Shown here: positions 7,811-15,759 of the stretch, one piece after another
Numbering within the stretch: the stretch's first letter is position 1
Layout of the letters: each line of letters opens with the position of its first letter
The notes under the pieces: generated by a model
Databases searched by the model: none
What the model saw: the letters and a program-made list of their open reading frames with translations, nothing else
Told to the model about the DNA's origin: nothing
Position numbers and translations under genes: made by a program
From: Gaiella occulta
GTDB taxonomy: Bacteria; Actinomycetota; Thermoleophilia; Gaiellales; Gaiellaceae
Length of the DNA: 64,000 bases
Assembly: GCF_003351045.1 (NCBI RefSeq)
Contig: NZ_QQZY01000008.1
Span: 1-64,000 of the forward strand
Direction: 5' to 3'

Positions 7811-8917
7811 TCATGCCGCTTGCCGCTCGCTTGAGGCTTGCGTCGTTGCCCGGTCGGTTCGCGCGTTGGCGATCCGCTCGTTCGCGAGCCGGGCGAAGTC
7901 CGGGTTGAGTTCGATCCCGATCCAGTCGCGGCCGTGTTGGGCGGCGACGAGAGCGACCGTGCCTGCCCCGAAGAACGGGTCGAGCACCAGCCCGGGTTGG
8001 CTTGCCGCCCGGCAGCTGCAGCCGGGCCGGAGCGGGCCGCGCGTGCGGATGACGCGGTAGTGATGCTTGAAGCGATGGACGTCGCGGGGAGCGCGCCGCG
8101 GTGGGCTGGCTCCGAGTTGGCTTCTCGAGACGCGGCCTCCACGCTTGTACGGGCGGCCGCAGCGGCGACAGACGCGCTCCGGACAGCCGGCCAGCAACGG
8201 TCGCTCGACCAACGCTTCAGGGAAGGTCGCAAAGTGAGCGCCGCGGTAGTTGGCAGCCGGGATCTGCCAGACGTCGCCGGGGTTCTTGCCGAGGCGGTGG
8301 CCGACCTGGCCACGGGCGTGCAGCGCTGCCAGACCCTGGTTGCCGTGATCGCTGTCCCAGGACGGCGCGCCCTGCCCGGGTGGCGGGTAAACAGGCCTGC
8401 CAGCGCGTCGATCAGTCCGGTGTGAGCGGTGCGGCAGCCGGATCGCGTCCAGGTCGAAGTGGTAGCGCCCCGAACGCACGAGCAGGTAGACGACGTCGTA
8501 GGTGCCGCTCAGCCGGTCGGCGACCGAGGAGGGCATCGGGTTGGTCTTCGCCCAGATCAGCTTGTTGCGGACGATCCAGCCGTCGGCGGCCAGGGCCAGC
8601 AGCAGCCGCTCGGGGGCGAGCACGAGACTTTTGGGCGGCGCGCCGGAGCGGTGATGGCGCGAGTAGGTGTCGCCGAGGTTCAGCCAGAGCGAGCCGGTCG
8701 GTTTCAGTACGCGGATAAGACCGCCGAGCACGACCCGCAGCTCCTCGACCCAGTCGCCGACGGTTGGCTCCAGGCCGAGCTGTCCTGCCATGCCGAAATC
8801 GCGGAGCTGGAAATACGGCGGGCTGGTGATCACACAGTCAACGGACGCGTCCGCAAGCTCGCGCAGCCGCTCGCGGACATCACCGACGAGGATCCGATTG
8901 CGCAACCTCGGGCTCAT
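7811..8917 (-). CDS. Site-specific DNA methyltransferase (N4/N6, beta-type motif order)
   Basis: The catalytic motif VDCVITSPPYFQLRDFG (SPPY) lies near the N-terminus, and the SAM-binding motif LDPFFGAGTVALVAAQHGRDWIGIELN near the C-terminus, an order typical of beta-class amino-methyltransferases. Between them is a cysteine-rich insert (CPERVCRRCGRPY...CSC) that may bind zinc, often seen in phage and element-borne orphan enzymes. The ATG at 8917 overlaps the stop of the upstream gene (ATGA), so the longer open frame to 9121 is rejected. No endonuclease gene accompanies it, suggesting protection against host restriction during transfer. Confidence 0.88.
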   Translation of the reverse strand: MSPRLRNRILVGDVRERLRELADASVDCVITSPPYFQLRDFGMAGQLGLEPTVGDWVEELRVVLGGLIRVLKPTGSLWLNLGDTYSRHHRSGAPPKSLVLAPERLLLALAADGWIVRNKLIWAKTNPMPSSVADRLSGTYDVVYLLVRSGRYHFDLDAIRLPHRSHRTDRRAGRPVYPPPGQGAPSWDSDHGNQGLAALHARGQVGHRLGKNPGDVWQIPAANYRGAHFATFPEALVERPLLAGCPERVCRRCGRPYKRGGRVSRSQLGASPPRRAPRDVHRFKHHYRVIRTRGPLRPGCSCRAASQPGLVLDPFFGAGTVALVAAQHGRDWIGIELNPDFARLANERIANARTDRATTQASSERQAA

Positions 8918-9708
8918 GCCGCCCCCACTGCCACGAGCTCGACAAGCTCGTCGGAGGCCACAGCCCTGAAAATCTCGGGTTGCAGCTTCCGCGCGCTGGC
9001 GATCGCTTCGGCAAGCTGTTTGCAGCGACGATCGTTCGGTGTGACCCAGACGACGAGCGGGAAGGTGCCGCTGCGCTGCTGCTCGATGCCGGTGCGCCAG
9101 TAGGCCTGATACTGGCGGCACTTGCGCAGCACCGCCGGAGTGCTCTCAGTCGCGTTGTCGATCTCCAGGAACCAGCAATGCTCGAACTCTCCTTGCGCGC
9201 TGACCACATACAGGTCGGGTCGCAACGTCTCACGCGCGCCAGCCGAGTTGAGGAACCGGCGCCACGCAGCAGGCTCGGTCTCGACGCTGATCAGCTCGAA
9301 CCGGCGAGCATCTGCCGCTTGCAGGAGCGCCAGGTGCGCATCGGCAACCGCCAGCGTGTGATCGAGAAACACCCGTGAGGGCTCCTCGGCCCGCTTCCCG
9401 CGCGGGTTGCTCACCAGCCGGTTGCCGGCCGACCCGAGCGCGTACACATAGGACGCCGATCCAGCCCGGACTCCTCCTACCCGACGCTCCAGTCGAACCA
9501 GCAATCGCTGCTCGACCAGCCGGGCGAGAACTCGTCGGCAGACCCGCGAGCCAGTGACGGAACTTGCGTGCTCGCTGAAGTGGAAGGCCTCGATCTGGCG
9601 ACCGGTCAGGAAGCGATGGCTGGCCACCGAAGCGAGCACGATCAGGTCGCGCTCGCTCAGCTCCGTGCGCAGCCGCTCAAGACCCTGCGGCCCGCGATGG
9701 GCACTCAT
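8914..9708 (-). CDS. Replication-relaxation family protein
   Basis: Matches the replication-relaxation family found in actinobacterial and Firmicute conjugative elements. An N-terminal winged helix (LSERDLIVLASVASHRFLTGRQIEAFHF...RVLARLVEQRLLVRL, about residues 15-80) is followed by an alpha/beta domain (DLYVVSAQGEFEHCWFLEIDNATES) resembling an inactive nuclease fold. Family members are thought to act in plasmid DNA processing or replication. The start at 9708 is preferred over the ATG at 9720 because it overlaps the preceding small gene's stop (ATGA). Confidence 0.75.
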   Translation of the reverse strand: MSAHRGPQGLERLRTELSERDLIVLASVASHRFLTGRQIEAFHFSEHASSVTGSRVCRRVLARLVEQRLLVRLERRVGGVRAGSASYVYALGSAGNRLVSNPRGKRAEEPSRVFLDHTLAVADAHLALLQAADARRFELISVETEPAAWRRFLNSAGARETLRPDLYVVSAQGEFEHCWFLEIDNATESTPAVLRKCRQYQAYWRTGIEQQRSGTFPLVVWVTPNDRRCKQLAEAIASARKLQPEIFRAVASDELVELVAVGAA

Positions 9709-9869
9709 GGGGAACCCCATGTGTGTGCATCAGTCGCCGCACGAAAGCGGATGGTTTGCGCCCATTTCCAGGTGAAAGCAATCGTGCGGGTCCACGCGAC
9801 CGGGTAGGCGATCGGTACGCCCACTACAACGGTGGCCAGCGCGGCCGGGTAGCCGACCGGGACGCTCAT
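9705..9869 (-). CDS. Small coupled protein (54 aa) with one hydrophobic segment
   Basis: Starts MSVPVGYPAALATVVVGVP and continues through a hydrophobic stretch (about residues 8-25) to a basic, Trp-containing tail. Its ATG overlaps the stop of the coupling-ATPase gene (9866-9869) and its stop overlaps the next start (9705-9708), so it is embedded in a chain of coupled genes. It may be a single-pass membrane partner of the ATPase. There is no recognised family; support is positional. Confidence 0.6.
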   Translation of the reverse strand: MSVPVGYPAALATVVVGVPIAYPVAWTRTIAFTWKWAQTIRFRAATDAHTWGSP

Positions 9870-12088
9870 GGTCGTCTCCTTGGCCGCGTTCCGACCGGCC
9901 CGCCATCCGGCTCGTCGCCCTCCGCGAGCCGAGCGATCTCGGCTTCGACCTCGGCGACCGGGCGACCATAGCGGAGCCGGCTGCCTTCGCGCACGACCGC
10001 CGGATCCGAGGTCACAAACGGCGGCGGCAGCGTCCGGCCCGAGGCGAACCCCGTCACTCGACCGCCGACCACCAGGCGGACGTAGACCTCATGCAGCCCG
10101 AGCTGCTGGAAGTCGTCTGCATGAAGCTGACCGTTTGCGGAACGGGCCATCACCTGCGCGTCCTCAGCCGCGAGCTGGAAGCAGACTCGAGAGCGAGCGT
10201 TGGCCAAAACCGCCGAGCGCATCGAGCCAGCGGCAAGCTGCCCGAGGTGTTGGTGGCTGAGCGTCAGCCCAACGGAGTAGCCGCGGGCTTGGGCCAGCGC
10301 GTCGGCAAGATCGGTCGGCAAGTGCAGGTAGTCCTGGAACTCGTCGATGAAGACCGTCACCGGGCGGCGCAGCGACACGGGCACGGCAGCCCGGCGAAGC
10401 GTCGCGTGCCAGAGCTCCGCCACAACCAGCGAGCCCAGCAAGCTCGAGGCCTCCGAGCCGAGCAGACCCTTGGCCAGCGAGACGAGCAGGATCTTCTGCT
10501 TGCTGAAGACCTCCTCGATCTGGAAGCGCGGTGTGGTCTGACCGAGCACTCCGCGCACCCGACGGCGCAGGAGGAACGGCCGCAGCTTGTTCATCACTGG
10601 CGCGATCGCCTGGTGGCGCTCGCCGTCGCTTATGCCCTCGAACCAGGCCCAGAACGGCGACAGCGCGATCGGATCATCGAGCCCGGCAAGCAGCCGACGG
10701 CGGACCTGCGGGTTCGTTAGCAGCAGCGGCAGGGCGCACAACGAGGTCTCGCCTCGACCGGCCAGACTCAAGAGCGAGGCGTGGAGGATGTCTTGGGTAC
10801 GCGGACCCCAGCTCCTTTCGTACAGGCTGTGAAACACGGCCAGGACCTGATCGGCAACCAGCTCCGGGTTCCCGGACGCGCCGGCGAGCGGGTTCAGGCC
10901 GACGGGCCGCTGCGCATCCGCTGGATCAAGAACCACAACATCGCCAAGCCGGCCCTGCGGAACGCGAGCCAGAACGTCGTCGACGAGCTGGCCCTTCGGG
11001 TCGACGACAACCACTCCCCGACCGGCGGCCATGTCCTGGACGATCAAGTTCAAGAGAACCGTGCTCTTGCCGGTGCCGGTCGGCCCGATCACGTGCAAGT
11101 GTTGGAGAGCGTCGCTGATCGAGAGGCCAAGCTGACGGTTATCTCCGGGCGCTGTCGAGCGGGCGATGACGCGACCGTGACCGGCGAGCCGAGCCTCGCC
11201 GCGAAGCAACCGTGCGCCTTCGCGGGGCACGCCCGGTAGCGGCTCGTCTCCGACCGGCCAGCCGGTGAGACCAACCAGCTCGGCGACGTTCATCACCAGC
11301 GGCCAGCGCAGAAACGGCACCACCGCGTCGATCAGCCGGGACGGCTGCTCGCGCGTGAGGCTCAGCCGGACACCGGGAGACTCGGCTGCGCGAAGCCCGG
11401 CCAGCACCCCGACCGCCAATGCGCGGACGCGGGCGGCCGATTTGGCTTGGACGCCAACCCGGGCGACGCAGGCGAAGCCGTGCTCGCTGCGCTTGGCCCC
11501 GAGCGCCCCTCGCTGCTCGGCATCAAGCGGCCGGGCGGTGCCGAACAGGGCGCTTCGCCAGGCAGGCTCTGTCGCACCCGCGCCAATGTTCGCTGCTACC
11601 GGCAACGGCACGCGCCGAGGACCGAGCGCCCACTGGATAATCACGGTCTCGCTCTTTCGAGCAGCGGCCAGGCCGGTCAGGAGCGCGCGCGTGACGGTCA
11701 GCGGATCGTCGTGGCGCAGCGCCCGCTGCTTGGTATTCACGATCACGCGCCAGGCGGCATTGACCTTCGGCCGTTCCGCTGTCGCTGTGATCTCCATGTC
11801 CGTGACGAGTGAGTGGAGGAGATGCCCCATCTCGTCGACCGCCGCCGGGTTGACGCCGAGCCGATAGCTGACCTCGCCAGCTGCGGCGCTCGTCTCGATC
11901 ACGACCACGCCCGCGCGCCGGTCGGCCGCCAGCTGCCGCAGGACGGCGAGGCAGGATCCGGCGTCGAGGGTTCGTGGCCAATGCAGCGTCAGCCAGCTCA
12001 GGGCCGGTCGACGATGAAGTCCGTCCAATAGGAGCCAGCCGGCGCCGATCGCAGCCACGGCGGCACCCAGAAGCAGCTCAGTCCCCAT
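9866..12088 (-). CDS. VirD4/FtsK-like conjugative coupling ATPase
   Basis: Predicted to pump element DNA during transfer. An N-terminal membrane segment (LLLGAAVAAIGAGWLLLDGL, about residues 4-23) is followed by a variable domain and a RecA-type motor. Walker A is HVIGPTGTGKSTVLLNLIVQD, Walker B VTVFIDEFQDYLHLP, and the downstream LTLSHQHLGQL is typical of type IV coupling proteins. The start at 12088 (MGTELLLG) puts the TM segment at the N-terminus; the longer frame adds a Pro/Arg-rich stretch that belongs to the overlapping upstream gene. No VirB4, relaxase or channel gene is recognised nearby. Confidence 0.88.
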   Translation of the reverse strand: MGTELLLGAAVAAIGAGWLLLDGLHRRPALSWLTLHWPRTLDAGSCLAVLRQLAADRRAGVVVIETSAAAGEVSYRLGVNPAAVDEMGHLLHSLVTDMEITATAERPKVNAAWRVIVNTKQRALRHDDPLTVTRALLTGLAAARKSETVIIQWALGPRRVPLPVAANIGAGATEPAWRSALFGTARPLDAEQRGALGAKRSEHGFACVARVGVQAKSAARVRALAVGVLAGLRAAESPGVRLSLTREQPSRLIDAVVPFLRWPLVMNVAELVGLTGWPVGDEPLPGVPREGARLLRGEARLAGHGRVIARSTAPGDNRQLGLSISDALQHLHVIGPTGTGKSTVLLNLIVQDMAAGRGVVVVDPKGQLVDDVLARVPQGRLGDVVVLDPADAQRPVGLNPLAGASGNPELVADQVLAVFHSLYERSWGPRTQDILHASLLSLAGRGETSLCALPLLLTNPQVRRRLLAGLDDPIALSPFWAWFEGISDGERHQAIAPVMNKLRPFLLRRRVRGVLGQTTPRFQIEEVFSKQKILLVSLAKGLLGSEASSLLGSLVVAELWHATLRRAAVPVSLRRPVTVFIDEFQDYLHLPTDLADALAQARGYSVGLTLSHQHLGQLAAGSMRSAVLANARSRVCFQLAAEDAQVMARSANGQLHADDFQQLGLHEVYVRLVVGGRVTGFASGRTLPPPFVTSDPAVVREGSRLRYGRPVAEVEAEIARLAEGDEPDGGPVGTRPRRRP

Positions 12089-12269
12089 CGGGCCCTCGCC
12101 TGCGCGGCTTCTGACCGGCAGTTCTGTGTTCGGCCTGGGCGTCGGCCTCGGCCTTCGCCTGGGCATAGGCCAACGCGATCAAGGCCCGGCTCAACTTTCG
12201 AACATCGGGCGGATCTCGACGCACAGAGCGAATCGTGATCCGCCGCCCCGGTTGCTTGTCCTCGCTCAT
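12078..12269 (-). CDS. Small basic protein, first gene of the transfer operon
   Basis: A 63-aa protein, MSEDKQPGRRITIRSVRRD..., rich in Arg, Lys and Ala, with a helical middle (VRKLSRALIALAYAQAKAEADAQAEH). An excellent AAAGGAGG ribosome site precedes the ATG, and the 3' end overlaps the coupling-ATPase start by 11 bases. It sits directly downstream of the operator-bearing promoter at 12332-12361. Function unknown; a small DNA-binding or accessory protein is a guess. Confidence 0.7.
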   Translation of the reverse strand: MSEDKQPGRRITIRSVRRDPPDVRKLSRALIALAYAQAKAEADAQAEHRTAGQKPRRRGPDGD

Positions 12270-12300
12270 CTCGCGCCTCCTTTCCCGCCCGTATCAACGT

Positions 12301-12316
12301 GATGCGCATACGCATC
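12301..12316. promoter_or_regulatory. Operator copy 2, downstream of the transfer promoter
   Basis: GATGCGCATACGCATC, identical to the palindrome before the repressor gene (7135-7150). It lies in the predicted 5' untranslated region of the leftward transfer operon. Confidence 0.75.
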
Positions 12317-12331
12317 ACTAGGCTCGTTTCT

Positions 12332-12361
12332 AGTAAACGATGCGCGCACGCATCACGTCAA
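12332..12361 (-). promoter_or_regulatory. Promoter of the transfer operon with an embedded operator
   Basis: On the minus strand a TTGACG -35 (12361-12356) and a TTTACT -10 (12337-12332) are separated by 18 bases. The operator copy GATGCGCGCACGCATC (12339-12354) fills the spacer, so a bound repressor would exclude RNA polymerase. A second operator lies just downstream at 12301-12316. Confidence 0.7.
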
Positions 12362-12373
12362 CGATGGTCGCCA

Positions 12374-12410
12374 ATTCCACAACAGCGACCGGTACAGACC
12401 GGCCGCTGTT
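12374..12410. repeat. Shared 11-mer and inverted repeat upstream of the transfer promoter
   Basis: ATTCCACAACA (12374-12384) is also present at 7163-7173 near the repressor gene. It overlaps an inverted repeat with arms AACAGCG (12381-12387) and CGCTGTT (12404-12410). Possibly an additional protein-binding site of the element. Confidence 0.5.
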
Positions 12411-12502
12411 CACTAACGCCCCCGCCACCAACCCACTGGCCCCACAAGCACGACCAAGCGGGGAAAGACGGCGATGCTCGGCGTACGACGGAGGGAAGAC
12501 GC

Positions 12503-12958
12503 TCACACGCCCTCCGCTACGCGCGGCCTGAACACGACGACTGCGCTCGGGAACGGAGCCGAGTGCTTCGCGCTACCGAACCGGAGTCGACCCCGCACGA
12601 AGCGGATCTCGGTCGCCTTCGCCGCGTAGTCGTGCCACCATGCCGTATCCGTGCGCGCGGGAACGAGGCAGACGACGAGCGCCCCCTCGAGACTCGACTT
12701 GTACGCTTTCCGCATCCATCCCTTTATCTCGCGGCCGTAGGGCGGGTTCATCCAGCACCGCTCCTCGTCCCACGTCTGCGAGAGGCCGTCGTCGTCCCGG
12801 GTGAAGTAGAGCCCGCACTTCGCGTTCGAGTCCGAGGCGCACACGTCGAGCGTGAAGTCGAACTCCGCGTCGAGTTCGTCGAAGAACTCCTGCGGCGTCG
12901 CCCAGTCATCCGTTGCGCTACTGAAGTGGACGGCGAGCCGCGTCACGCTACGACTCAC
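12503..12958 (-). CDS. Phage-type DNA N6-adenine methyltransferase (Dam family)
   Basis: Matches the phage Dam family: DDWATPQEFFDELDAEFDFTLDVCAS, the catalytic CWMNPPYGREIKGW, and ALVVCLVPARTDTAWWHDY followed by IRFVRGRLRFG. At 151 aa from a GTG at 12958 it has normal family length; the longer frame to 13216 runs antisense-like through the upstream genes. It is the last gene of the second leftward operon, 35 bases below the small membrane protein. It may mask element DNA from host restriction. This is the second solo methyltransferase on the element. Confidence 0.85.
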   Translation of the reverse strand: MSRSVTRLAVHFSSATDDWATPQEFFDELDAEFDFTLDVCASDSNAKCGLYFTRDDDGLSQTWDEERCWMNPPYGREIKGWMRKAYKSSLEGALVVCLVPARTDTAWWHDYAAKATEIRFVRGRLRFGSAKHSAPFPSAVVVFRPRVAEGV

Positions 12959-12993
12959 CGCACTCGGATTCGGGCAGATGCTCAACTCCGTCA

Positions 12994-13161
12994 CTACCAG
13001 CGCCCGCGGTACCAGCGGACGATCACGACGACACCGATCAGCGCTGCAATTACGAGTAGCGCCGGGATCACGGGTTGGATCAGGCACCAGGCGACGTTCA
13101 GCGCGACCGCGATCGCGAGGATTCCGAAGGCGAACCGCAGGTAGGGGTTGCCGGGGTTCAG
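12994..13161 (-). CDS. Small two-TM membrane protein (about 55 aa)
   Basis: The C-terminal 55 codons encode NPGNPYLRFAFGILAIAV and a second hydrophobic run (VIPALLVIAALIGVVVIV) ending in WYRGRW, a helical hairpin with a basic tail. The frame stays open upstream, but composition there follows the overlapping protease gene. A CTG at 13161-13159 that overlaps the protease stop is the most economical start, matching the overlap style of the operon. The start codon is therefore uncertain. Function unknown. Confidence 0.55.
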   Translation of the reverse strand: MNPGNPYLRFAFGILAIAVALNVAWCLIQPVIPALLVIAALIGVVVIVRWYRGRW

Positions 13162-13799
13162 GACGCGAACTCCCCCGTGCGGCAGAAGACGGCCCCGGTC
13201 GCCGGTCGTGCTGCACCGCCGAGGATCCGGATTGCGCGCTCGCTGTCGGCTGGCGCGAGCAGCCGGCAGCGCCACTCGCCGGGCGGAGGCGGGTCGCAGT
13301 TCTCCCAGAGGGACGGCGTCATCGCGGCGCAGCCGCCGCTCGTGTCGTGCTTGAGACCGAGGATGTGGCCGAGCTCGTGGACAAGCACGCCCGCCTCGTC
13401 GAAGCGGTCCAGTCGCTGGACGATCCAGATCGTTCGAGGCCCGGAGTGGCCCAGGCCGGTACAGGCCGCAACGTCCGGGTCGGAGCCGCACGGGCTCGAA
13501 GAGGCGATCGTCACGGTGATGTCCGCGCCCGCCTCGTGGGCAAGGTAGAGGTGGACGCGAACGCCGCTCGTGTTCCACGCCTCGATGGCTCGGGTGAGCG
13601 ACCACTCGTAGCCGGGCGCCGCGTTGAAGACGCTGAGCTCGACCGCGGGATCCGGTTGGGGAGCTGGCGTTGGCTGAGGCTGTCCAGGCGGGCTCCCGGG
13701 TTTCTGGATCTGCATGGGGATCGCGAAGGCGGCCCCGACGAGGGCGGCCAGCACAACCACGAGGGCGGTGCCGAGATCGTGCCCGGTCCCGTTCAGCAC
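13158..13799 (-). CDS. Membrane-anchored metzincin-type zinc protease
   Basis: A single N-terminal TM segment (about residues 8-24, GTALVVVLAALVGAAFAIP) and a Pro-rich linker lead to an extracytoplasmic domain with the metzincin signature VLVHELGHILGLKHD (HExxHxxGxxH). Met in CAAMTPSLWENC may be the Met-turn. Paired cysteines suit an exported domain. A protease exported by the element could trim envelope or recipient-surface components during transfer. The GTG start at 13799 overlaps the preceding stop; the longer frame to 14069 has shadow-like Arg/Pro composition. Confidence 0.8.
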   Translation of the reverse strand: MLNGTGHDLGTALVVVLAALVGAAFAIPMQIQKPGSPPGQPQPTPAPQPDPAVELSVFNAAPGYEWSLTRAIEAWNTSGVRVHLYLAHEAGADITVTIASSSPCGSDPDVAACTGLGHSGPRTIWIVQRLDRFDEAGVLVHELGHILGLKHDTSGGCAAMTPSLWENCDPPPPGEWRCRLLAPADSERAIRILGGAARPATGAVFCRTGEFAS

Positions 13800-14548
13800 G
13801 ACGGCTCGGCGGCGAGGGTCGGCGTCCAGGCGCGCACGATCGCGCCTGCGCGCGCGAAGTACGCTTTCCAGAAGGCGCGCATGCTGATCTGGATCGAGGT
13901 CGGGATCTGCCGGCCGGGGTCGAGCCCCGCCCCGACCACGTAGACGCAGACCCCGCGGAGCGGTGCGATCTTCCCGGCCCGGCCGAGCCTGTCGATCAGC
14001 CGCGTGATCTGGGAGAGGCTGAGGCGCTGCTTCTTCAGAATCAGCCCGTCGGCGGGACTGTAGGCCCACATGTTCGAGTTCAGGACGAGCGTCTGCGGCC
14101 CGGCCGGCTCGGAGGCGAAGAGCTCGCTGGCCGCGATCAGGCCGCCGAGAACGTCGGTGCCCTGCACGCGCCTCTGACGGCCGAAGAGCGTCTTCGCCTG
14201 CTGCTTCACCGCCTCGGCCTGCTGGGCGAGATCGAGCTTGCGGTAGTACGAGTTCGGGTCGGAGGGCTTGGGCGTGAAGCGGTGGAGGATCGGCCAGGTG
14301 ATCGTGGCCAGAGCGCTCGCCTGGAACGGCGCGGCCGCAACCACGCCCTGATCCGCGGCGGCGAGGTCGGCCATCTCGCCGACGATCCGCACGGCCTCCG
14401 TCCGCTCAGCCGGCGTCGAGTCGAGGCTGTAATCGGCGAGCAGCACCCGCTGCGAGACCGACGTCCCCGCGGACACCGTGCTCGCCGCCAAGGAGACGAC
14501 GAGCACGGCGAGGAGCGTGGGCAGGAGCTTGATCTGGTATCGAGTCAT
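13793..14548 (-). CDS. Secreted VWA-like protein of the element
   Basis: A cleavable signal or anchor (about residues 7-28, LLPTLLAVLVVSLAASTVSAG) is followed by an alpha/beta domain resembling von Willebrand A folds. The first strand reads VLLADYSLDSTPAE, a middle element GGLIAASELFASE, then strands TLVLNSNM and GVCVYVVGAGLDPG. The strand-1 Asp-x-Ser resembles a MIDAS. Start (ATGA, 14545-14548) and stop both overlap neighbouring genes. It may be a surface adhesion or scaffold protein acting with the adjacent protease and four-TM protein. The fold call is by pattern only. Confidence 0.6.
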   Translation of the reverse strand: MTRYQIKLLPTLLAVLVVSLAASTVSAGTSVSQRVLLADYSLDSTPAERTEAVRIVGEMADLAAADQGVVAAAPFQASALATITWPILHRFTPKPSDPNSYYRKLDLAQQAEAVKQQAKTLFGRQRRVQGTDVLGGLIAASELFASEPAGPQTLVLNSNMWAYSPADGLILKKQRLSLSQITRLIDRLGRAGKIAPLRGVCVYVVGAGLDPGRQIPTSIQISMRAFWKAYFARAGAIVRAWTPTLAAEPSC

Positions 14549-15759
14549 CGCCTGTCCTCCTTCTGGTCGTGGTCGTGAACGGCGCGCTTGATCCGCCCCG
14601 CCGAAGCCGCAGGAGGCTTGCCGTTCTCGGACGCCTTCGCCTTGGTCCTGGTCGAGTGCGCGGGTGGCAGGTGCCGGGCGCGCGGCGTCTTCGCCGTGTC
14701 CCAGTCGTCGATCGGCTTCGGCGGGTTGTCGAGCTGGCGGACGAGGATGGCGAGGTACTTCGCCTGCTCGTGCTGGTGGTGGCGAAGCAGCTGGTCGAGA
14801 TCGTGGTCTGCGCTGTCGGCGATCGCCTCCCGGCGCACATGAAGCCGCGCCTCGTGCCGCTCAACCCCTTCGAGTGCGCGCTCTGTGTTTGTCCGCTCCG
14901 TCTCCCGCTCGTTCACCTCGATCTGCGCGTCGCGCCACTCGGCTCCGCGCGCGCGGTAGTAGGCGACGTAGAACGCGGCGAGCAGAGTCGCCGCGTGCAG
15001 GCAGCCGAGCGCGACGCCGAGCCAGGCCGGTTGGCTGACGCCGTGCCCGGCGAACGCGTTGCCGATCCCGATGATCTCGCCCGCCCGCACGAATGCGAGC
15101 CCGACGACGACGAAGACGTAGGACACGGCGGCCAGCACGACGACCACGCGATGAGCGAGCCAGTCGCGCCGGCCTTCGATCCGGTCGCCCTCCGCCTGCA
15201 CGAGTCGCGACACCGCCAGGGCGAGCACGTGCACACCGGCCACGAGCGTCGCCCCGACCAGCACGGAGATCACCCGGATCGTCTGGTCGTCGACCGGCAG
15301 GCGGGTGAACGACAGCTTCAGCAGCGGATACTCGGCCGCCGCAAACAGAGCCATGATCCCTGCGTAGACCAGCGGGGAGATCTGCCCGATGCGCCGCGGC
15401 TTCGGGATCTTGTCCCGGTTGGCGACCGCATTGTCGAGCGCGTCGTCGGCCCGCTCAACGTCGTTCGTCCGCCACTCCTTCTCGCACTCGACGTCTGCCA
15501 GCTCTTCATCGACGGCTCCGATCTCCGCGATGGCGGTCTCGATCCGATTGCTCGCCGCCTCTCCCTGGGCTGCGTGCAGCCCGTCTTGAAACGAGGTCCG
15601 CGTGCCGATCGCCTTCTCGCTCTCGAGGTCGCGCCGGGCGGCCTTCTCACCCGAGCCTCTGACCGTCTCCCGGCGCACCTCAAGCGCGCGCCGCGAGTGC
15701 TTAGCGACGGGCCGAGACGCACCGGCCGCCGGGCTCTTGTTGTGACGCTTGAAGCCCAT
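14545..15759 (-). CDS. Four-TM membrane protein with flanking coiled coils
   Basis: From MGFKRHNKS, a basic cytoplasmic N-terminus and a coiled coil (about residues 30-110) precede four predicted TM helices: ISPLVYAGIMALFAAAEYPLL, VISVLVGATLVAGVHVLALAV, VVVVLAAVSYVFVVVGLAF and WLGVALGCLHAATLLAAFYVAYY. A second charged coiled coil and a Lys/Arg/Pro-rich tail follow. The start at 15759 overlaps the upstream stop (TGATG). No family is recognised. Position with the secreted VWA-like and protease genes suggests a membrane platform for an envelope complex of the element. Confidence 0.65.
   Translation of the reverse strand: MGFKRHNKSPAAGASRPVAKHSRRALEVRRETVRGSGEKAARRDLESEKAIGTRTSFQDGLHAAQGEAASNRIETAIAEIGAVDEELADVECEKEWRTNDVERADDALDNAVANRDKIPKPRRIGQISPLVYAGIMALFAAAEYPLLKLSFTRLPVDDQTIRVISVLVGATLVAGVHVLALAVSRLVQAEGDRIEGRRDWLAHRVVVVLAAVSYVFVVVGLAFVRAGEIIGIGNAFAGHGVSQPAWLGVALGCLHAATLLAAFYVAYYRARGAEWRDAQIEVNERETERTNTERALEGVERHEARLHVRREAIADSADHDLDQLLRHHQHEQAKYLAILVRQLDNPPKPIDDWDTAKTPRARHLPPAHSTRTKAKASENGKPPAASAGRIKRAVHDHDQKEDRR

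Noticed and set aside
8918-9121. N-terminal extension of the element DNA methyltransferase
   Set aside because: Overlaps the replication-relaxation gene; the ATG at 8917 overlaps its stop as in the rest of the operon.
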